Assembly: GCA_029249345.1 (NCBI GenBank)
Contig: JAQWHM010000004.1
Coordinates: 55,953 to 119,952, forward strand
From: UBA10348 sp002469915
GTDB lineage: Bacteria > Bacteroidota > Rhodothermia > Rhodothermales > UBA10348
Direction of reading: 5' to 3'
DNA: 64,000 nt
Of the stretch, positions 1 to 9,341 are shown piece after piece. Position numbers and translations under genes: made by a program. The notes below the pieces were generated by a model that saw only the letters and a program-made list of their open reading frames with translations, searched no databases and had not been told where the DNA came from. Numbering within the stretch: the stretch's first letter is position 1; each line of letters begins with the position of its first letter.

Positions 1-143
1 TAGGTTGCGTCCAGATCAACGAATGGTGGACAGAGTGCAACTCCCGTACCCTTGGGAGTTCCGACGGCCGAGACGACTCCCGATGTCAGTTGCCGTGCAG
101 CGGCAAGGTCCAAGTTCATTTTCCAATTTCCGGCAACTAACAT
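1..143 (-). CDS. tpiA: Triosephosphate isomerase, N-terminal part (cut by window edge)
   Basis: The minus strand encodes the first 47 or so residues of triosephosphate isomerase, which interconverts dihydroxyacetone phosphate and glyceraldehyde 3-phosphate in glycolysis. It opens MLVAGNWKMN, the family signature, with the substrate-binding Asn and Lys at residues 6 and 8. CPPFVDL follows near residue 40, as in known enzymes. The ATG at 143 is preceded by an AGGGGA-like ribosome binding site about 7 nt upstream (150-156), which is strong for this window. The rest lies beyond position 1. It sits 20 nt downstream of the TlpA-like lipoprotein gene on the same strand. Confidence 0.93.
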   Translation of the reverse strand, partial: MLVAGNWKMNLDLAAARQLTSGVVSAVGTPKGTGVALCPPFVDLDAT

Positions 144-163
144 ATGATTCTCCCCTACTCTGA

Positions 164-1546
164 TTACTGTTGGATTCTCTTCGCAATGTCGTTCAACCCG
201 CCCACGATTACTATGAGATCTCTTTCAAGATTTGCCAAAGCCGGACCGGTGTACTTGGCTATGATTACCCCGTTGGGATCTATTAGGTACCGGGTTGGAA
301 GCAGTTGAATATTGAAATCGGCTACGATCTGTTCTTGCATCCCTGCTGATGTCCATACAAAATGGCCTGGATGCACATCTTCATCAAAAAGAGCTTCATT
401 GATGTCCTCATCGGGCTCCACAGAGACGGATACCACTTGAAATACATTGGGACCAAGCGCGCCGAAAAGCTCATCTCGTCGGCGTAACTCATTTTGGAAA
501 ATTTGTTCGGCTGGGTCGAAAAACTCTAAGATGACAAAACGCCCATCCATACCGGCCGTATCGAGTAGCTCTCCCTCACGCGAGGTTAAAGACCATCCCG
601 GCGCAGCCATGCCTGGTTGCAGATTTTCGAGATCATACGTAGCGCGCGAGGCCCAGCTAGACCATTCGGACTCAGGATACTCCATCCGTAATTGCGAAGC
701 CGTTGCTACGGCGCGTTCCGTCTGTAAACTGTCCGCAAATGCCATCACTTTCTCGGACAAAATTTCTGCCTCCTTCTCAGATGGAACGAGGTTTAGATAG
801 CGATTCAACATCGCTATAGCCGAATCTTGACCCGTAACGCGTGCAATAGATCGCCTGGCAGCTCGAACCACAGCCACAATGCTGGAATTATCATAGCCAA
901 CTTGCGGATACCGCTCCAATACTACTGTATCGTCCCAGCCTTCACTCATCACCACAGACTCGGCCATCGAAATAGCTCCACCCATCGTGGATGGATAGGT
1001 GTTTTGGATACTCCAAAGAATCGTAGCCGTTTGCGCGTTAACGCGTCCAATGTCGTCTGTGGTATACCCGCCGGCTTCCAAAAGTGTAACCATTTGGTCG
1101 TTATGCGTGGCCTTTGAGTTCTTGTAAGCAGACCAAGCTGCATTTTCAGCCGATACAACCCGAAGTGGACGTGTTCCGAGTGGAAAGGTACCCGATACCT
1201 GCACCGTGTCTCCGTTTACCGCTACGAAATCATCGAGCGAAAGCGAAGCGCCTGATCGCTCAACGACGATTGGATAGATCCCTTCGTCTGGAGCATAAAC
1301 CATCATTTCAAAGTGACCACCAGTTACGGTGACGGCCGTACCGAGCGTATCTACATTTCCTTCGGTCTGAGTCAGTACGGATATGCGAAACCCTTCAAAT
1401 GTGTCTGTAGAATCCACTTCTGCTCGCACTTTCAATGTGCCCGTTACATAACTGGCAACCGGATACTCTTTTCCATTGCTGCAGCCTGAGACGACTGCGA
1501 TCATCACTAACGCGACGAATAAACTTTGGAGTTTTTGATTCAACAT
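164..1546 (-). CDS. TlpA-like thioredoxin-fold lipoprotein lacking the CxxC motif
   Basis: A predicted lipoprotein of about 460 aa. Starting at ATG 1546 gives a clean signal peptide ending in lipobox VVSGC; an upstream in-frame ATG at 1591 would only add 15 residues in front of it. The N-terminal half resembles the beta-rich DUF4369-type domain often attached to TlpA-like proteins in Bacteroidota. The last 150 residues look like a TlpA/AhpC thioredoxin fold, with an APGWSL entry strand and the cis-proline loop LLPTRYLIDPNG. Where redox-active members have WCxxC, this protein reads FFDPAEQIFQNEL, so no catalytic cysteines are present. It is therefore unlikely to be a disulfide reductase; a binding or structural envelope role is inferred. 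It lies 26 nt or more downstream of the E1 gene and upstream of tpiA. Confidence 0.72.
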   Translation of the reverse strand: MLNQKLQSLFVALVMIAVVSGCSNGKEYPVASYVTGTLKVRAEVDSTDTFEGFRISVLTQTEGNVDTLGTAVTVTGGHFEMMVYAPDEGIYPIVVERSGASLSLDDFVAVNGDTVQVSGTFPLGTRPLRVVSAENAAWSAYKNSKATHNDQMVTLLEAGGYTTDDIGRVNAQTATILWSIQNTYPSTMGGAISMAESVVMSEGWDDTVVLERYPQVGYDNSSIVAVVRAARRSIARVTGQDSAIAMLNRYLNLVPSEKEAEILSEKVMAFADSLQTERAVATASQLRMEYPESEWSSWASRATYDLENLQPGMAAPGWSLTSREGELLDTAGMDGRFVILEFFDPAEQIFQNELRRRDELFGALGPNVFQVVSVSVEPDEDINEALFDEDVHPGHFVWTSAGMQEQIVADFNIQLLPTRYLIDPNGVIIAKYTGPALANLERDLIVIVGGLNDIAKRIQQ

Positions 1547-1617
1547 GTTGGCCAACACTTTGATTAAAAAGGATTCAACCTCGCGATTCATGAAGCGAGC
1601 TTGGTGGAAAAGAAGGG

Positions 1618-3585
1618 TTAGAATGCCATGATTTTCTCAATTGCGACTCTAATTCTACTCTGAGCCGAATAAATATCATCTTCAATAGACTTTGAGAAAG
1701 GAACTGGAAAGTCTTCTGCACCCAATCGGATCGGTGGAGCGTCTAGATATTCGAATGCAGACTCTGTTATTTCTGCAGCAATCTCTCCACCAAATCCTCC
1801 TGTGCGAGGCGCTTCATGAACCACCATCACCCTATTCGTTTTGGCAACTGATTTCAATACGGTTTCCCGATCCCAAGGAATAAGTGTTCGAAGGTCAATG
1901 ACTTCTATTTCAACACCCTTAGAGGCCCAGAAAGTCGCTTCTTCCATTGCCCAGTGCACTCCGACGCCATAGGTAACCAAGGACAAGGCCTCTCCTTCCC
2001 GGACGACAGAAGCCTGACCCAACGGTATCCGCTCGGCTGCAACCGGTACGTCTCCCTTAATTGATCGATACAATTTCTTGTGTTCGAGAAAAAGCACCGG
2101 ATTGGGTTCATCCAAACTCGACAGCAGCAACCCTTTAGCATCAGCTGGGCTAGAAGGTACGACCACTTTCAATCCCGGCGTGTGGCAGAACCAAGCCTCC
2201 ATCGATTGAGAGTGAAAAGGACCTGCTCCAATGCCGCCTCCAAAAGGGGCTCTAATGGTCACGTTCAGGGGGGACCCCCAACGATAGCGCGTAGTCGCCA
2301 GGTTGTTTACAATCTGATTGAATCCACACGTAATGAAGTCGAAATACTGTATTTCCACTACGGGACGGTATCCCGAAAGTGCTAATCCCATGGCAGCTCC
2401 AATCACGCCACTTTCAATAATGGGGGTGTTGCGCACTCTGTCTCGTCCAAATCGCTCAAGAAAGTCTTGGGTCACTTTGAATACACCACCATATTCGGCG
2501 ATGTCTTGCCCCATAATGATGGTTTTCTCGTTTTCTCGCATTCCGGCCCTAAGGCCATCCGTTATCGCATCGATAAAGCGGCGCTCGGAAACGCCCTCAC
2601 TTTCAATGCTCACAGGTAGCGGACTAGTTTCAAAGACGTCGGAGCGCTCCTGCTCCACTACCGAGGTAACTTCTGGCTGGAGAAGTGCCCATTCAGCCAA
2701 TTTGTCAATTTGCCCAACAAAGTCCTCTCGTATTTCTTTCTGCTTCTTTTGCGATAGTTTTCCTTTCGCAAACGCTTCGAATCGTTCAATCGGATCTTGG
2801 GTAGACCACCGCTCCATGAGTTCTTTTGGAACATACTTGGTGCCAGAAGCCTCTTCATGTCCCCTCATGCGGAAGGTCTTCATTTCGAGAAGAGTGGGAC
2901 CTCCTCCCTTGGCCGCGCGATCCCTCGCATTACGTACCGCCTCGATGACCGCCAGCACATTATTACCGTCCACAACGACGGATGCCATTCCATAGCCAGC
3001 ACCCGCATCAGCAATATTTTCTACAGGAACCGCATCAGACGTAGGAGTCGACAACCCATACCCGTTGTTCTCTACAATAAATAGCACGGGCAATTTCCAG
3101 ACGGATGCCAGACTTAAGGCCTCGTGGAAATCCCCCTCTCGAGTGGCTCCTTCCCCAACAAAAGCAGCCGCTATTCGGTTTTCCCCATCCATTTGAGCTG
3201 CGAGACCGAGCCCATTGGCTACAGGTAACATGGCTGCCAGTTGAGAAATCATTCCGACAATATTTTTCTCAGGCAGGCCGAAATGGAACGTGCGGTCGCG
3301 TCCTTTCGTGTAGCCTCCCTCCTTGCCCATCAATTGACAGAACAAGCGTTCTAGGTTCACTCCCCGAGTAGTCCACACGCCTAGATTCCTATGCATCGGT
3401 AGGATGTAGTCCTGCTCCTGAAGAGCAAACGTAACTCCAACGGAAATCGCTTCTTGTCCAAAGCCGCTAAACCATTTGGCTAAACGTCCCTGCCGAATGA
3501 GACGAAGCTTCTTTTCTTCGATAACCCGGGGCAGCAGAAGCGCGCGGTATACGGCTTCAATATCCTTCTTACTTTTTACGGGCAT
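1618..3585 (-). CDS. Fused E1 alpha/beta subunits of a 2-oxoacid dehydrogenase
   Basis: A thiamine-diphosphate E1 component of 655 aa carrying alpha and beta subunits in one chain, as is common in Bacteroidota. Residues 1-320 are the alpha part, with the ThDP/Mg motif GEGATREGDFHEAL near 144 closing at ENN (172-174). From about 333 the beta transketolase-like part follows (SERRFIDAITDGL, MGQDIAEYGG, PIIESGVIGAAMGLA). E1 decarboxylates a 2-oxoacid and passes the acyl group to the lipoyl domain of E2. Branched-chain 2-oxoacid or pyruvate are both possible substrates; the arrangement favours the branched-chain type but the sequence alone does not decide. No E2 or E3 gene is in the window. Confidence 0.9.
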   Translation of the reverse strand: MPVKSKKDIEAVYRALLLPRVIEEKKLRLIRQGRLAKWFSGFGQEAISVGVTFALQEQDYILPMHRNLGVWTTRGVNLERLFCQLMGKEGGYTKGRDRTFHFGLPEKNIVGMISQLAAMLPVANGLGLAAQMDGENRIAAAFVGEGATREGDFHEALSLASVWKLPVLFIVENNGYGLSTPTSDAVPVENIADAGAGYGMASVVVDGNNVLAVIEAVRNARDRAAKGGGPTLLEMKTFRMRGHEEASGTKYVPKELMERWSTQDPIERFEAFAKGKLSQKKQKEIREDFVGQIDKLAEWALLQPEVTSVVEQERSDVFETSPLPVSIESEGVSERRFIDAITDGLRAGMRENEKTIIMGQDIAEYGGVFKVTQDFLERFGRDRVRNTPIIESGVIGAAMGLALSGYRPVVEIQYFDFITCGFNQIVNNLATTRYRWGSPLNVTIRAPFGGGIGAGPFHSQSMEAWFCHTPGLKVVVPSSPADAKGLLLSSLDEPNPVLFLEHKKLYRSIKGDVPVAAERIPLGQASVVREGEALSLVTYGVGVHWAMEEATFWASKGVEIEVIDLRTLIPWDRETVLKSVAKTNRVMVVHEAPRTGGFGGEIAAEITESAFEYLDAPPIRLGAEDFPVPFSKSIEDDIYSAQSRIRVAIEKIMAF

Positions 3586-3668
3586 GGTGAGCCGATATCA
3601 GGCAATGTGTGGCGGAAAAGACCCAGCGGGCCGAATAAATAATCGCAGAAGATACGTCTTAAGAAGAC

Positions 3669-5063
3669 TTAACGCCCACTTCCTCGAAGCGCCGTGTACA
3701 CAGTTCTGAATAATATTTGCAAATCTCGGCGAAGGCTCATGTTTTCGATGTAAAACAAATCATATTTCACCTTCTGCCGGACGTCTTCGAGACTTGTGTC
3801 ATATTTCCATTTTACCTGCGCCCAACCCGTGATTCCGGGCTTTATTCGATGCCTGCGGGAATACAACGGGATTTCATCTGCCAATTGGTCAACAAAGAAC
3901 GGCCGCTCAGGGCGCGGTCCTACCAAACTCATATTTCCTTTGAGCACGTTCCAAAACTGCGGAATCTCATCCAATCTGGTTTTGCGAAGCCACCTTCCAA
4001 CGGATGTATATCTAGGATCATCTTCTTGAGCCCAAACCGGCCCAGTGCCTGCTTCGGCATGCTCATCCATTGTCCTGAATTTGAACATCGTAAACGATTT
4101 TCCATGCTGACCGATTCGAGTCTGACGATAAATTGCCGGACCAGAACTGGAAATCCGGACGGCTAAACCTAGAAGCAACCAGAATGGGAGGCCTACAACA
4201 AGCACAATCAATGAAAGCGTAGCATCGAATAGGCGCTTTACACTCTGCTCCCATGCCTGCATAGGCTCTGGCATTACTTCTATCAGCGGAAGACCATACA
4301 TGTGTTCCGTTCGCGCCATTCCACCAATAATGGAATAAAAGTCAGGGACGAGTTTGAGTGTCACAGCCTTACCATCACAGTATCTCAAAACCTCCATGAG
4401 CTGATCGCCGTCATTAGGGCCCAGTGCGATTAATACATCTTGCACCTCTAGGTCGTCAATCAATCGAGGTAAATCCTTGATATCGTAATGTCCATTGGGA
4501 GGTACGGTGTTAGTAGCATCTCGCGACAACCGAATGGCGCCTACGATGTCCAGACCGGCCTCAGGGTATCGGGCGACCTCTTCGTGAAGGGAATCCACCA
4601 CATCTGTAAAACCGACTACCAACGCCTTATGCAGCCCCTTTCCTTTCAGAATGAGAACCTTTTGGACTGAGCGCACCAAAATCCTTCCGAAGGAAACCGT
4701 AAGTACAACGGCAATCCAATAGACAAGTAGGTTCCATTTCGCCGAATAGGCATCTAAGCTGTCTACAAAAAACAAGAAAAAGAGAACCAATACTCCGATG
4801 GTAACCACTTTCGCAATGGTCACCAGTTCATCAAACCGAGAAGCAGCATACCGCTCGCGGTATAGTCCAAAAAAGAGAAAGACGAGCAACCAGAACCCGG
4901 ACAAGACCAGAATCATCGCCCCAGCCATACTTTGATCGGGGGTAAACACGGGATCAGAAAACCACCCCCAGTTAAACCGGGCTCGATACCACAAGAGGTT
5001 GGCCACTGAAAAAGCCAACGCATCTACGAACACAAGGAATATGAGCTCAGTCTTTCTATTCAC
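3669..5063 (-). CDS. Undecaprenyl-phosphate sugar phosphotransferase (WcaJ/WbaP-like)
   Basis: Polyprenyl glycosylphosphotransferase of 464 aa that would load the first sugar phosphate onto undecaprenyl phosphate to start exopolysaccharide or O-antigen synthesis at the inner membrane. Four hydrophobic segments occupy residues 1-130, a Rossmann-like CoA-binding-type domain follows, and the catalytic domain begins near 268 with KRLFDATLSL. The hallmark motifs are all present: KFRTMDEHAE, TRLDEIPQFWNVLKGNMSLVGPRP (Asp-Glu pair), and KPGITGWAQV. The start is GTG at 5063; the 190 bp to the divergent Wzi-like gene probably holds both promoters. Sugar specificity cannot be read from the sequence. 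Confidence 0.93.
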   Translation of the reverse strand: MNRKTELIFLVFVDALAFSVANLLWYRARFNWGWFSDPVFTPDQSMAGAMILVLSGFWLLVFLFFGLYRERYAASRFDELVTIAKVVTIGVLVLFFLFFVDSLDAYSAKWNLLVYWIAVVLTVSFGRILVRSVQKVLILKGKGLHKALVVGFTDVVDSLHEEVARYPEAGLDIVGAIRLSRDATNTVPPNGHYDIKDLPRLIDDLEVQDVLIALGPNDGDQLMEVLRYCDGKAVTLKLVPDFYSIIGGMARTEHMYGLPLIEVMPEPMQAWEQSVKRLFDATLSLIVLVVGLPFWLLLGLAVRISSSGPAIYRQTRIGQHGKSFTMFKFRTMDEHAEAGTGPVWAQEDDPRYTSVGRWLRKTRLDEIPQFWNVLKGNMSLVGPRPERPFFVDQLADEIPLYSRRHRIKPGITGWAQVKWKYDTSLEDVRQKVKYDLFYIENMSLRRDLQILFRTVYTALRGSGR

Positions 5064-5253
5064 AAGCCAACCGGCCTTTGATGCCTGAATATAGTGAGTT
5101 TTGCAAGTCTATTAGCTCGTCCAAACGCAACAAAAACTAGATGGTGCCTGCCCAGTTCGCAACTCTTACGACATTTGCTGAAAATCAGTCCCATTTCACC
5201 TAATTTGCAACAGGTCTATTCTTCGTCCTTCCCCACTGGAAAGCAATTTTTAT

Positions 5254-6786
5254 ATGCGTGTCCGGAATCCCTCCTATTTGCTCGTTCTTGCGGCTTTGCT
5301 TTTTACGCAACCCGTCTTGGCGCAAACTGGGCCCATCTTACCGTTAGATAGCCCTTCACTGTGGAATCTAAACGCACTTCTTGCTCGAGGTTGGATGGAC
5401 GAGTTTAATTCCGGTATCTATCCAGTTTCAGAATTAGGCTACTTGGAAGCGCTAAGTCGTATTTCCGACACCGACCCCCTGTCCAATCAAATCGCTGAAG
5501 AGGCCAAGTCCCACCTTTTTAAATCGACAGACCTACAATCTGGGCACTGGGGTATTCGCGTTAGCCCAGCTTTTACCGGCTCAACCCAGAAAAATCTGAA
5601 TCATATACGGTACGACGCTGATCCAACCCCAGATTGGTTTACTCGGCTGGGATACGAATCTTGGTTTACCATTGGAAACTGGACCGCGGCATTGGGATTT
5701 CGTCACGATCGCTACTACGACCGTGACCCAGAATCCATGGATACGGCACACCGATGGGCTACGCGACCAGAAAATGCCTACGTCGCCTATACCGGCTCTG
5801 TGGCACAATTCAGTATCGGACGGGTGCGGCAACACTGGGGCGGATATCAGCAACCCGGTCTAGTCCTAAGTGACAATCCTCGTCCCATGGACCATATCTC
5901 TTTGCGTATTGGATCAAAAAAACTCTCTATTCAAAGTAGCCTTTCGGAGCTAGACAGCATTACGGGGGATGGGCGTTTTACAGGTGTAGCTGGTGATGAT
6001 TCGGTTTCAAGCGGTAGTGAACGACGCTATCTAGCCGCACACCGCCTAACCATTCAAAAGGAGTCTTGGACGCTGGGTCTTATGCATTCCATTTTGTATT
6101 CCGGCCGTAACAGTGGATTGTCTCTCCGATACGCCAATCCCTTTCAGATCGCTTTTATGTCGGTGGACGAACGACCCAAAAACGAAGAGAATAACGGCTT
6201 ACTGGGAGCATTTTTCAGTCGACAAAGTGGACGGACGTTGATGCAGATTCAGGTAGCACTCGACGACTTTGACATCTTAGCAGGAGAAGAGCCCCCCTCA
6301 TTAGCTGGAACGTTTCATCTGTATCGTGCACAAATAGCCCCGCGCTTAGACCTGTATTCGGAAACCACATTGGTTACTGCTAGAACCTACAACTCTGAGC
6401 AAACCGAAGGGAAATATGTATACCTAAAGCGAGGAATGGGCACTCAGTACAGTGATTTTATTTCATCAGCCTTAGGTCTTAACTGGTTTCATTCTTCGGG
6501 CCTTGTTTTCACGCCCGCTGTTCAATTCCTGTTGCAAGGTGAACAGCATATGTTGAAGCCCTTTCCGAAAAACGAGGAGGCCGATGCCCTACTAGATGGC
6601 GTCATTGAACGCACTATTCGACCGAGCATAGGAGTCCGAGGCACGGTCGGTAAAGGCATACAGATCCACGGTCAAGTAGGTGGTAACATCGTTACAAACG
6701 CCAATCATCTCGAAGGGGAAGCTGATTTCTATATGACCGGATTCCTTTCTATAGGCTATCGATTTATGTGGCGGGGTGCGTTCTAG
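5254..6786 (+). CDS. Capsule assembly Wzi-like outer-membrane protein
   Basis: Exported 510-aa protein with a textbook signal peptide (residues 1-24, ending VLAQ). The mature part alternates short aromatic-rich strands with polar loops and ends in an aromatic residue (YRFMWRGAF), as expected for an outer-membrane beta barrel. The helical N-terminal region followed by segments such as AQFSIGRVRQHWGG and SGLSLRYANPFQ resembles the capsule assembly Wzi family, whose members anchor or organise surface polysaccharide. It faces the sugar phosphotransferase gene divergently, which fits a polysaccharide role. Its stop codon directly abuts the GTG of the next gene (TAG-GTG), so the four-gene cluster is likely one transcript. 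The family assignment is from recall of the pattern, not a search. Confidence 0.6.
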   Translation: MRVRNPSYLLVLAALLFTQPVLAQTGPILPLDSPSLWNLNALLARGWMDEFNSGIYPVSELGYLEALSRISDTDPLSNQIAEEAKSHLFKSTDLQSGHWGIRVSPAFTGSTQKNLNHIRYDADPTPDWFTRLGYESWFTIGNWTAALGFRHDRYYDRDPESMDTAHRWATRPENAYVAYTGSVAQFSIGRVRQHWGGYQQPGLVLSDNPRPMDHISLRIGSKKLSIQSSLSELDSITGDGRFTGVAGDDSVSSGSERRYLAAHRLTIQKESWTLGLMHSILYSGRNSGLSLRYANPFQIAFMSVDERPKNEENNGLLGAFFSRQSGRTLMQIQVALDDFDILAGEEPPSLAGTFHLYRAQIAPRLDLYSETTLVTARTYNSEQTEGKYVYLKRGMGTQYSDFISSALGLNWFHSSGLVFTPAVQFLLQGEQHMLKPFPKNEEADALLDGVIERTIRPSIGVRGTVGKGIQIHGQVGGNIVTNANHLEGEADFYMTGFLSIGYRFMWRGAF

Positions 6787-7368
6787 GTGCGATACTCGCT
6801 TCTTTCGATCCTTTTAGCGCTACTTACCACCCTTACCGTTTTTGGGCAGGACAGTCTAAAAACCACACCGTTCAGCTCCATCCGCATCGCCATGGGTGGA
6901 CACTCCGCCCCCTTGGTCCACGGCCTGAATGGGTGGACGCCCGGTTATGGCGTTCGAGCGCACGGTACAACGCCCTTCCATTGGGGTGACCTAGAGGCTG
7001 CGGCAAGTTGGCTTCCTTGGTCTGCAAACGAGGCGGGGCTACCTGACTTTTATGCCGTACAAATTTCTGGGGCCTGGTCCGTCTCATCGTCGCCATTGAA
7101 TGCTGTTCGACTAACGAGCGGAATCGCGCTATCAAACTATTTTATGGTTTTTGATAGCGAACAGGTATCTGGAGAGCGGAAAGAAAGTGAATTCGTTTTT
7201 TCGACATTTCTGCGCCTTCGTAGACAGTTTTTTGGTTCACTTCAGGGATTCATTCAAGCAGATGCAGCCCGTGTATTCACGAATCCCCCTTTTTCAATGA
7301 TTCAGCTAACTGCGGGGCTTTCCATCAAGATGGAAAGCCCCGCATGGATTGGGCATATTCTGAGGTGA
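6787..7368 (+). CDS. Small exported protein of unknown function
   Basis: A 193-aa product starting with GTG immediately after the stop of the Wzi-like gene. A signal peptide is clear (MRYSLLSILLALLTTLTVFGQ). The remainder is rich in Gly, Ser and aromatic residues in alternating hydrophobic patterns (RLTSGIALSNYFMVF, FSMIQLTAGLSIKM), which suggests a small 6-8-strand outer-membrane barrel or a periplasmic beta protein. I recognise no family. The stop overlaps the GTG of the receptor-like gene (GTGA), implying translational coupling. Its last codons contain a perfect 16-bp inverted repeat (7311-7344). Confidence 0.65.
   Translation: MRYSLLSILLALLTTLTVFGQDSLKTTPFSSIRIAMGGHSAPLVHGLNGWTPGYGVRAHGTTPFHWGDLEAAASWLPWSANEAGLPDFYAVQISGAWSVSSSPLNAVRLTSGIALSNYFMVFDSEQVSGERKESEFVFSTFLRLRRQFFGSLQGFIQADAARVFTNPPFSMIQLTAGLSIKMESPAWIGHILR
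7311..7344. repeat. Perfect 16-bp inverted repeat at a gene junction
   Basis: The left arm tgcggggctttccatc (7311-7326) is mirrored exactly by 7329-7344 with only two bases between. It lies in the last codons of the 193-aa gene, 21 nt before the GTG of the next gene. No T-run follows on either strand (tggattgggc on plus), so it is not a standard intrinsic terminator. In mRNA it would form a very stable hairpin near the receptor start and could act on translation, processing or 3'-end protection. Confidence 0.8.
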
Positions 7369-9341
7369 AGTCTCTGCAGCACATAGTATTCGGAGGTATT
7401 CTATGCTTCCTACTAGGCTTCCTTACACCTCTTGTCGTGCGGGCTCAAGAAACGAGCCTGGAACACGTTTGGACCGGCGAGGAAGTGCAAGCTATAGCGG
7501 CAAGCCGTCTCTCAGAAGTACTGCGAAACCTGGGCCCCTTACGCCAATGGTCCAGTGACCAATATGGAATACGTTTTCCGGGAAGTGGCCTAGGTGGGTC
7601 GCATGGAATGGGTCCGGCCTTAATCGTAGATGGCCATCAGATGACCTTCCAGTTCATGGATCGTAACTGGCATGACCTCGCCCCAATATCCCCATCCGAT
7701 ATTGAACGACTTTCTGTTAGCAGCGGCCTTCAGTTACACGATGGTGGCTCCGTTTCGGACGGAAGCATACGTATTACTACCCGCAAACCTAAGGGCTTTT
7801 CTCTTCGCGGATCGGTTGCTTTGGTAAATGAAACGGGAGATCCTGGGCCCACCATTTACCAGGATATGAGTCTTCAAAATGTTGACCGAAGTGGTCCAAC
7901 CACCAATTTGCGTCTTTCCTATGGATCGACCGCTTGGTTCGCGCAGATCGCTTTGGACACCGATGCCTATCACATGACCGACGATAGAATCCGGCGTAGA
8001 GTATGGCGGGTGTTTCGAGGCGATATTAAACCAGTAGTAGATCGGCTATCTCCGAGCTTAAGACTCCTGTTCAAGAAAGACCGTTTCAGCTTTGATATCT
8101 GGGCTGGACGGACCTTTCGGAATAACTTTCTCCTCGATGAAATTGCCGGGTGGGAATGGCCGTTGCAAGAGGATTGGAAATGGCTGAACTCCCGCATTGC
8201 ACTTCGTTTATTCCCTGCCGTTCAATCAGGCGCTACGTTGGTTGCCCGGAGTCTTCAGACGAACAATCATCCTTCTGCCGTCGATCTTCCCAACCCCACC
8301 CTTCTCCGTGAAGCGAAGGGCGAAGCCTACCTATCGTTCCGAGCTGGGCACCATCTCCTAACTACCGCAGTTGGCGGAACCGTCAATGACATGCAGCAGC
8401 AACGCAGCGTATCCCGTGACAAGTTCGCATTGGTCCATTCCCGAATCAGCCTGAGCTCCGCATGGACCCAGCGCACAGCGACCAAGCTGGATGGACACGT
8501 CTCATCTCCCATCGATGTTGGTGTTTCTACGAATGCCTGGTCTTGGTCCTCTTTTTTTGAACTGAGCAGGCTACGCTCCACAGGAGGCCATGTGAGATTT
8601 TCAGTGGCTGCGGAAAGCAAAATTCCACGCTCCATTTGGAACACGTTGGGCTGGATTCAGGAAGGCATGCAGTTCGATGCGTGGGCTGGCGCATATAGCT
8701 GGCCTGGTAGCGTAACGCGTTCAACGACCATGGAGGTCATGCTGGTTTCTCGGTCACCTCTTTCTGAAAAGGTGAGTGCTCTCATCGAACTTTCAGCTCG
8801 ACAGTTCCAAGGTCTTACTCTTCCAGACCGCATTCATGATCTCCACGAAGGCAGCGGGACATTTCGACCAGTATCCCGATACCAAATAGGGCGTTCTGGT
8901 CGCATTCTTAGTCCAAGCCTATCGTTTCTTATGAAGCTTGAACATCGGACAACCGCACGACTTGGGTATCAGTACCTGCACCTGATCGCTAACCAAGATC
9001 TTCTTTTCTGGAAACACTTTACAGGCTTAGCTCCGCATAGAGTAACAGCCAGTATTAAACATTCGCCAACGCAACGCCTCCATCTTCGGGCATCTATGGA
9101 AATTGGAAGTCCGCGGCTGTGGCCGGAGTATGCTCCTGCCTGGGAGTCCAAACGGCCGTGGCAAAGCTATATCGAAGGGTCCGTTACCAAGGATCTGTGG
9201 GCAGATAACCTAAGTCTAGCCTTATCCCTGCTAAATATTCCTGATACGGAAAACCTCAATCACCCTACCGGCACGAACGACCAACTGGCCATTCGACTAA
9301 CCGTACGAACTCGCTTTACCGATCGAGAGGATGCCAAATGA
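7365..9341 (+). CDS. TonB-dependent receptor-like outer-membrane protein with plug domain
   Basis: A protein of about 658 aa. I prefer the GTG at 7365 because it overlaps the preceding stop as GTGA and gives a classical signal peptide (KSLQHIVFGG...VVRAQ); an ATG at 7344 would add seven residues. Near residues 40-130 (SRLSEVLRNLGPL, GSGLGGSHGMGPALIVDG, DIERLSVSSG, GSIRITTRKP) it matches the plug pattern of TonB-dependent receptors. The rest is a barrel-like repeat of aromatic strands. It is short for the family and has neither the N-terminal carboxypeptidase-like domain usual in Bacteroidota nor an obvious TonB box. Substrate unknown; neighbours suggest surface polysaccharide or envelope function. 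Its stop overlaps the next start (ATGA). Confidence 0.72.
   Translation: MKSLQHIVFGGILCFLLGFLTPLVVRAQETSLEHVWTGEEVQAIAASRLSEVLRNLGPLRQWSSDQYGIRFPGSGLGGSHGMGPALIVDGHQMTFQFMDRNWHDLAPISPSDIERLSVSSGLQLHDGGSVSDGSIRITTRKPKGFSLRGSVALVNETGDPGPTIYQDMSLQNVDRSGPTTNLRLSYGSTAWFAQIALDTDAYHMTDDRIRRRVWRVFRGDIKPVVDRLSPSLRLLFKKDRFSFDIWAGRTFRNNFLLDEIAGWEWPLQEDWKWLNSRIALRLFPAVQSGATLVARSLQTNNHPSAVDLPNPTLLREAKGEAYLSFRAGHHLLTTAVGGTVNDMQQQRSVSRDKFALVHSRISLSSAWTQRTATKLDGHVSSPIDVGVSTNAWSWSSFFELSRLRSTGGHVRFSVAAESKIPRSIWNTLGWIQEGMQFDAWAGAYSWPGSVTRSTTMEVMLVSRSPLSEKVSALIELSARQFQGLTLPDRIHDLHEGSGTFRPVSRYQIGRSGRILSPSLSFLMKLEHRTTARLGYQYLHLIANQDLLFWKHFTGLAPHRVTASIKHSPTQRLHLRASMEIGSPRLWPEYAPAWESKRPWQSYIEGSVTKDLWADNLSLALSLLNIPDTENLNHPTGTNDQLAIRLTVRTRFTDREDAK

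Noticed and set aside
2318..2995. 225-aa plus-strand ORF opposite the E1 gene
   Set aside because: It is a shadow of the E1 coding frame, with Ser/Arg/Thr-rich composition and no recognisable domain.
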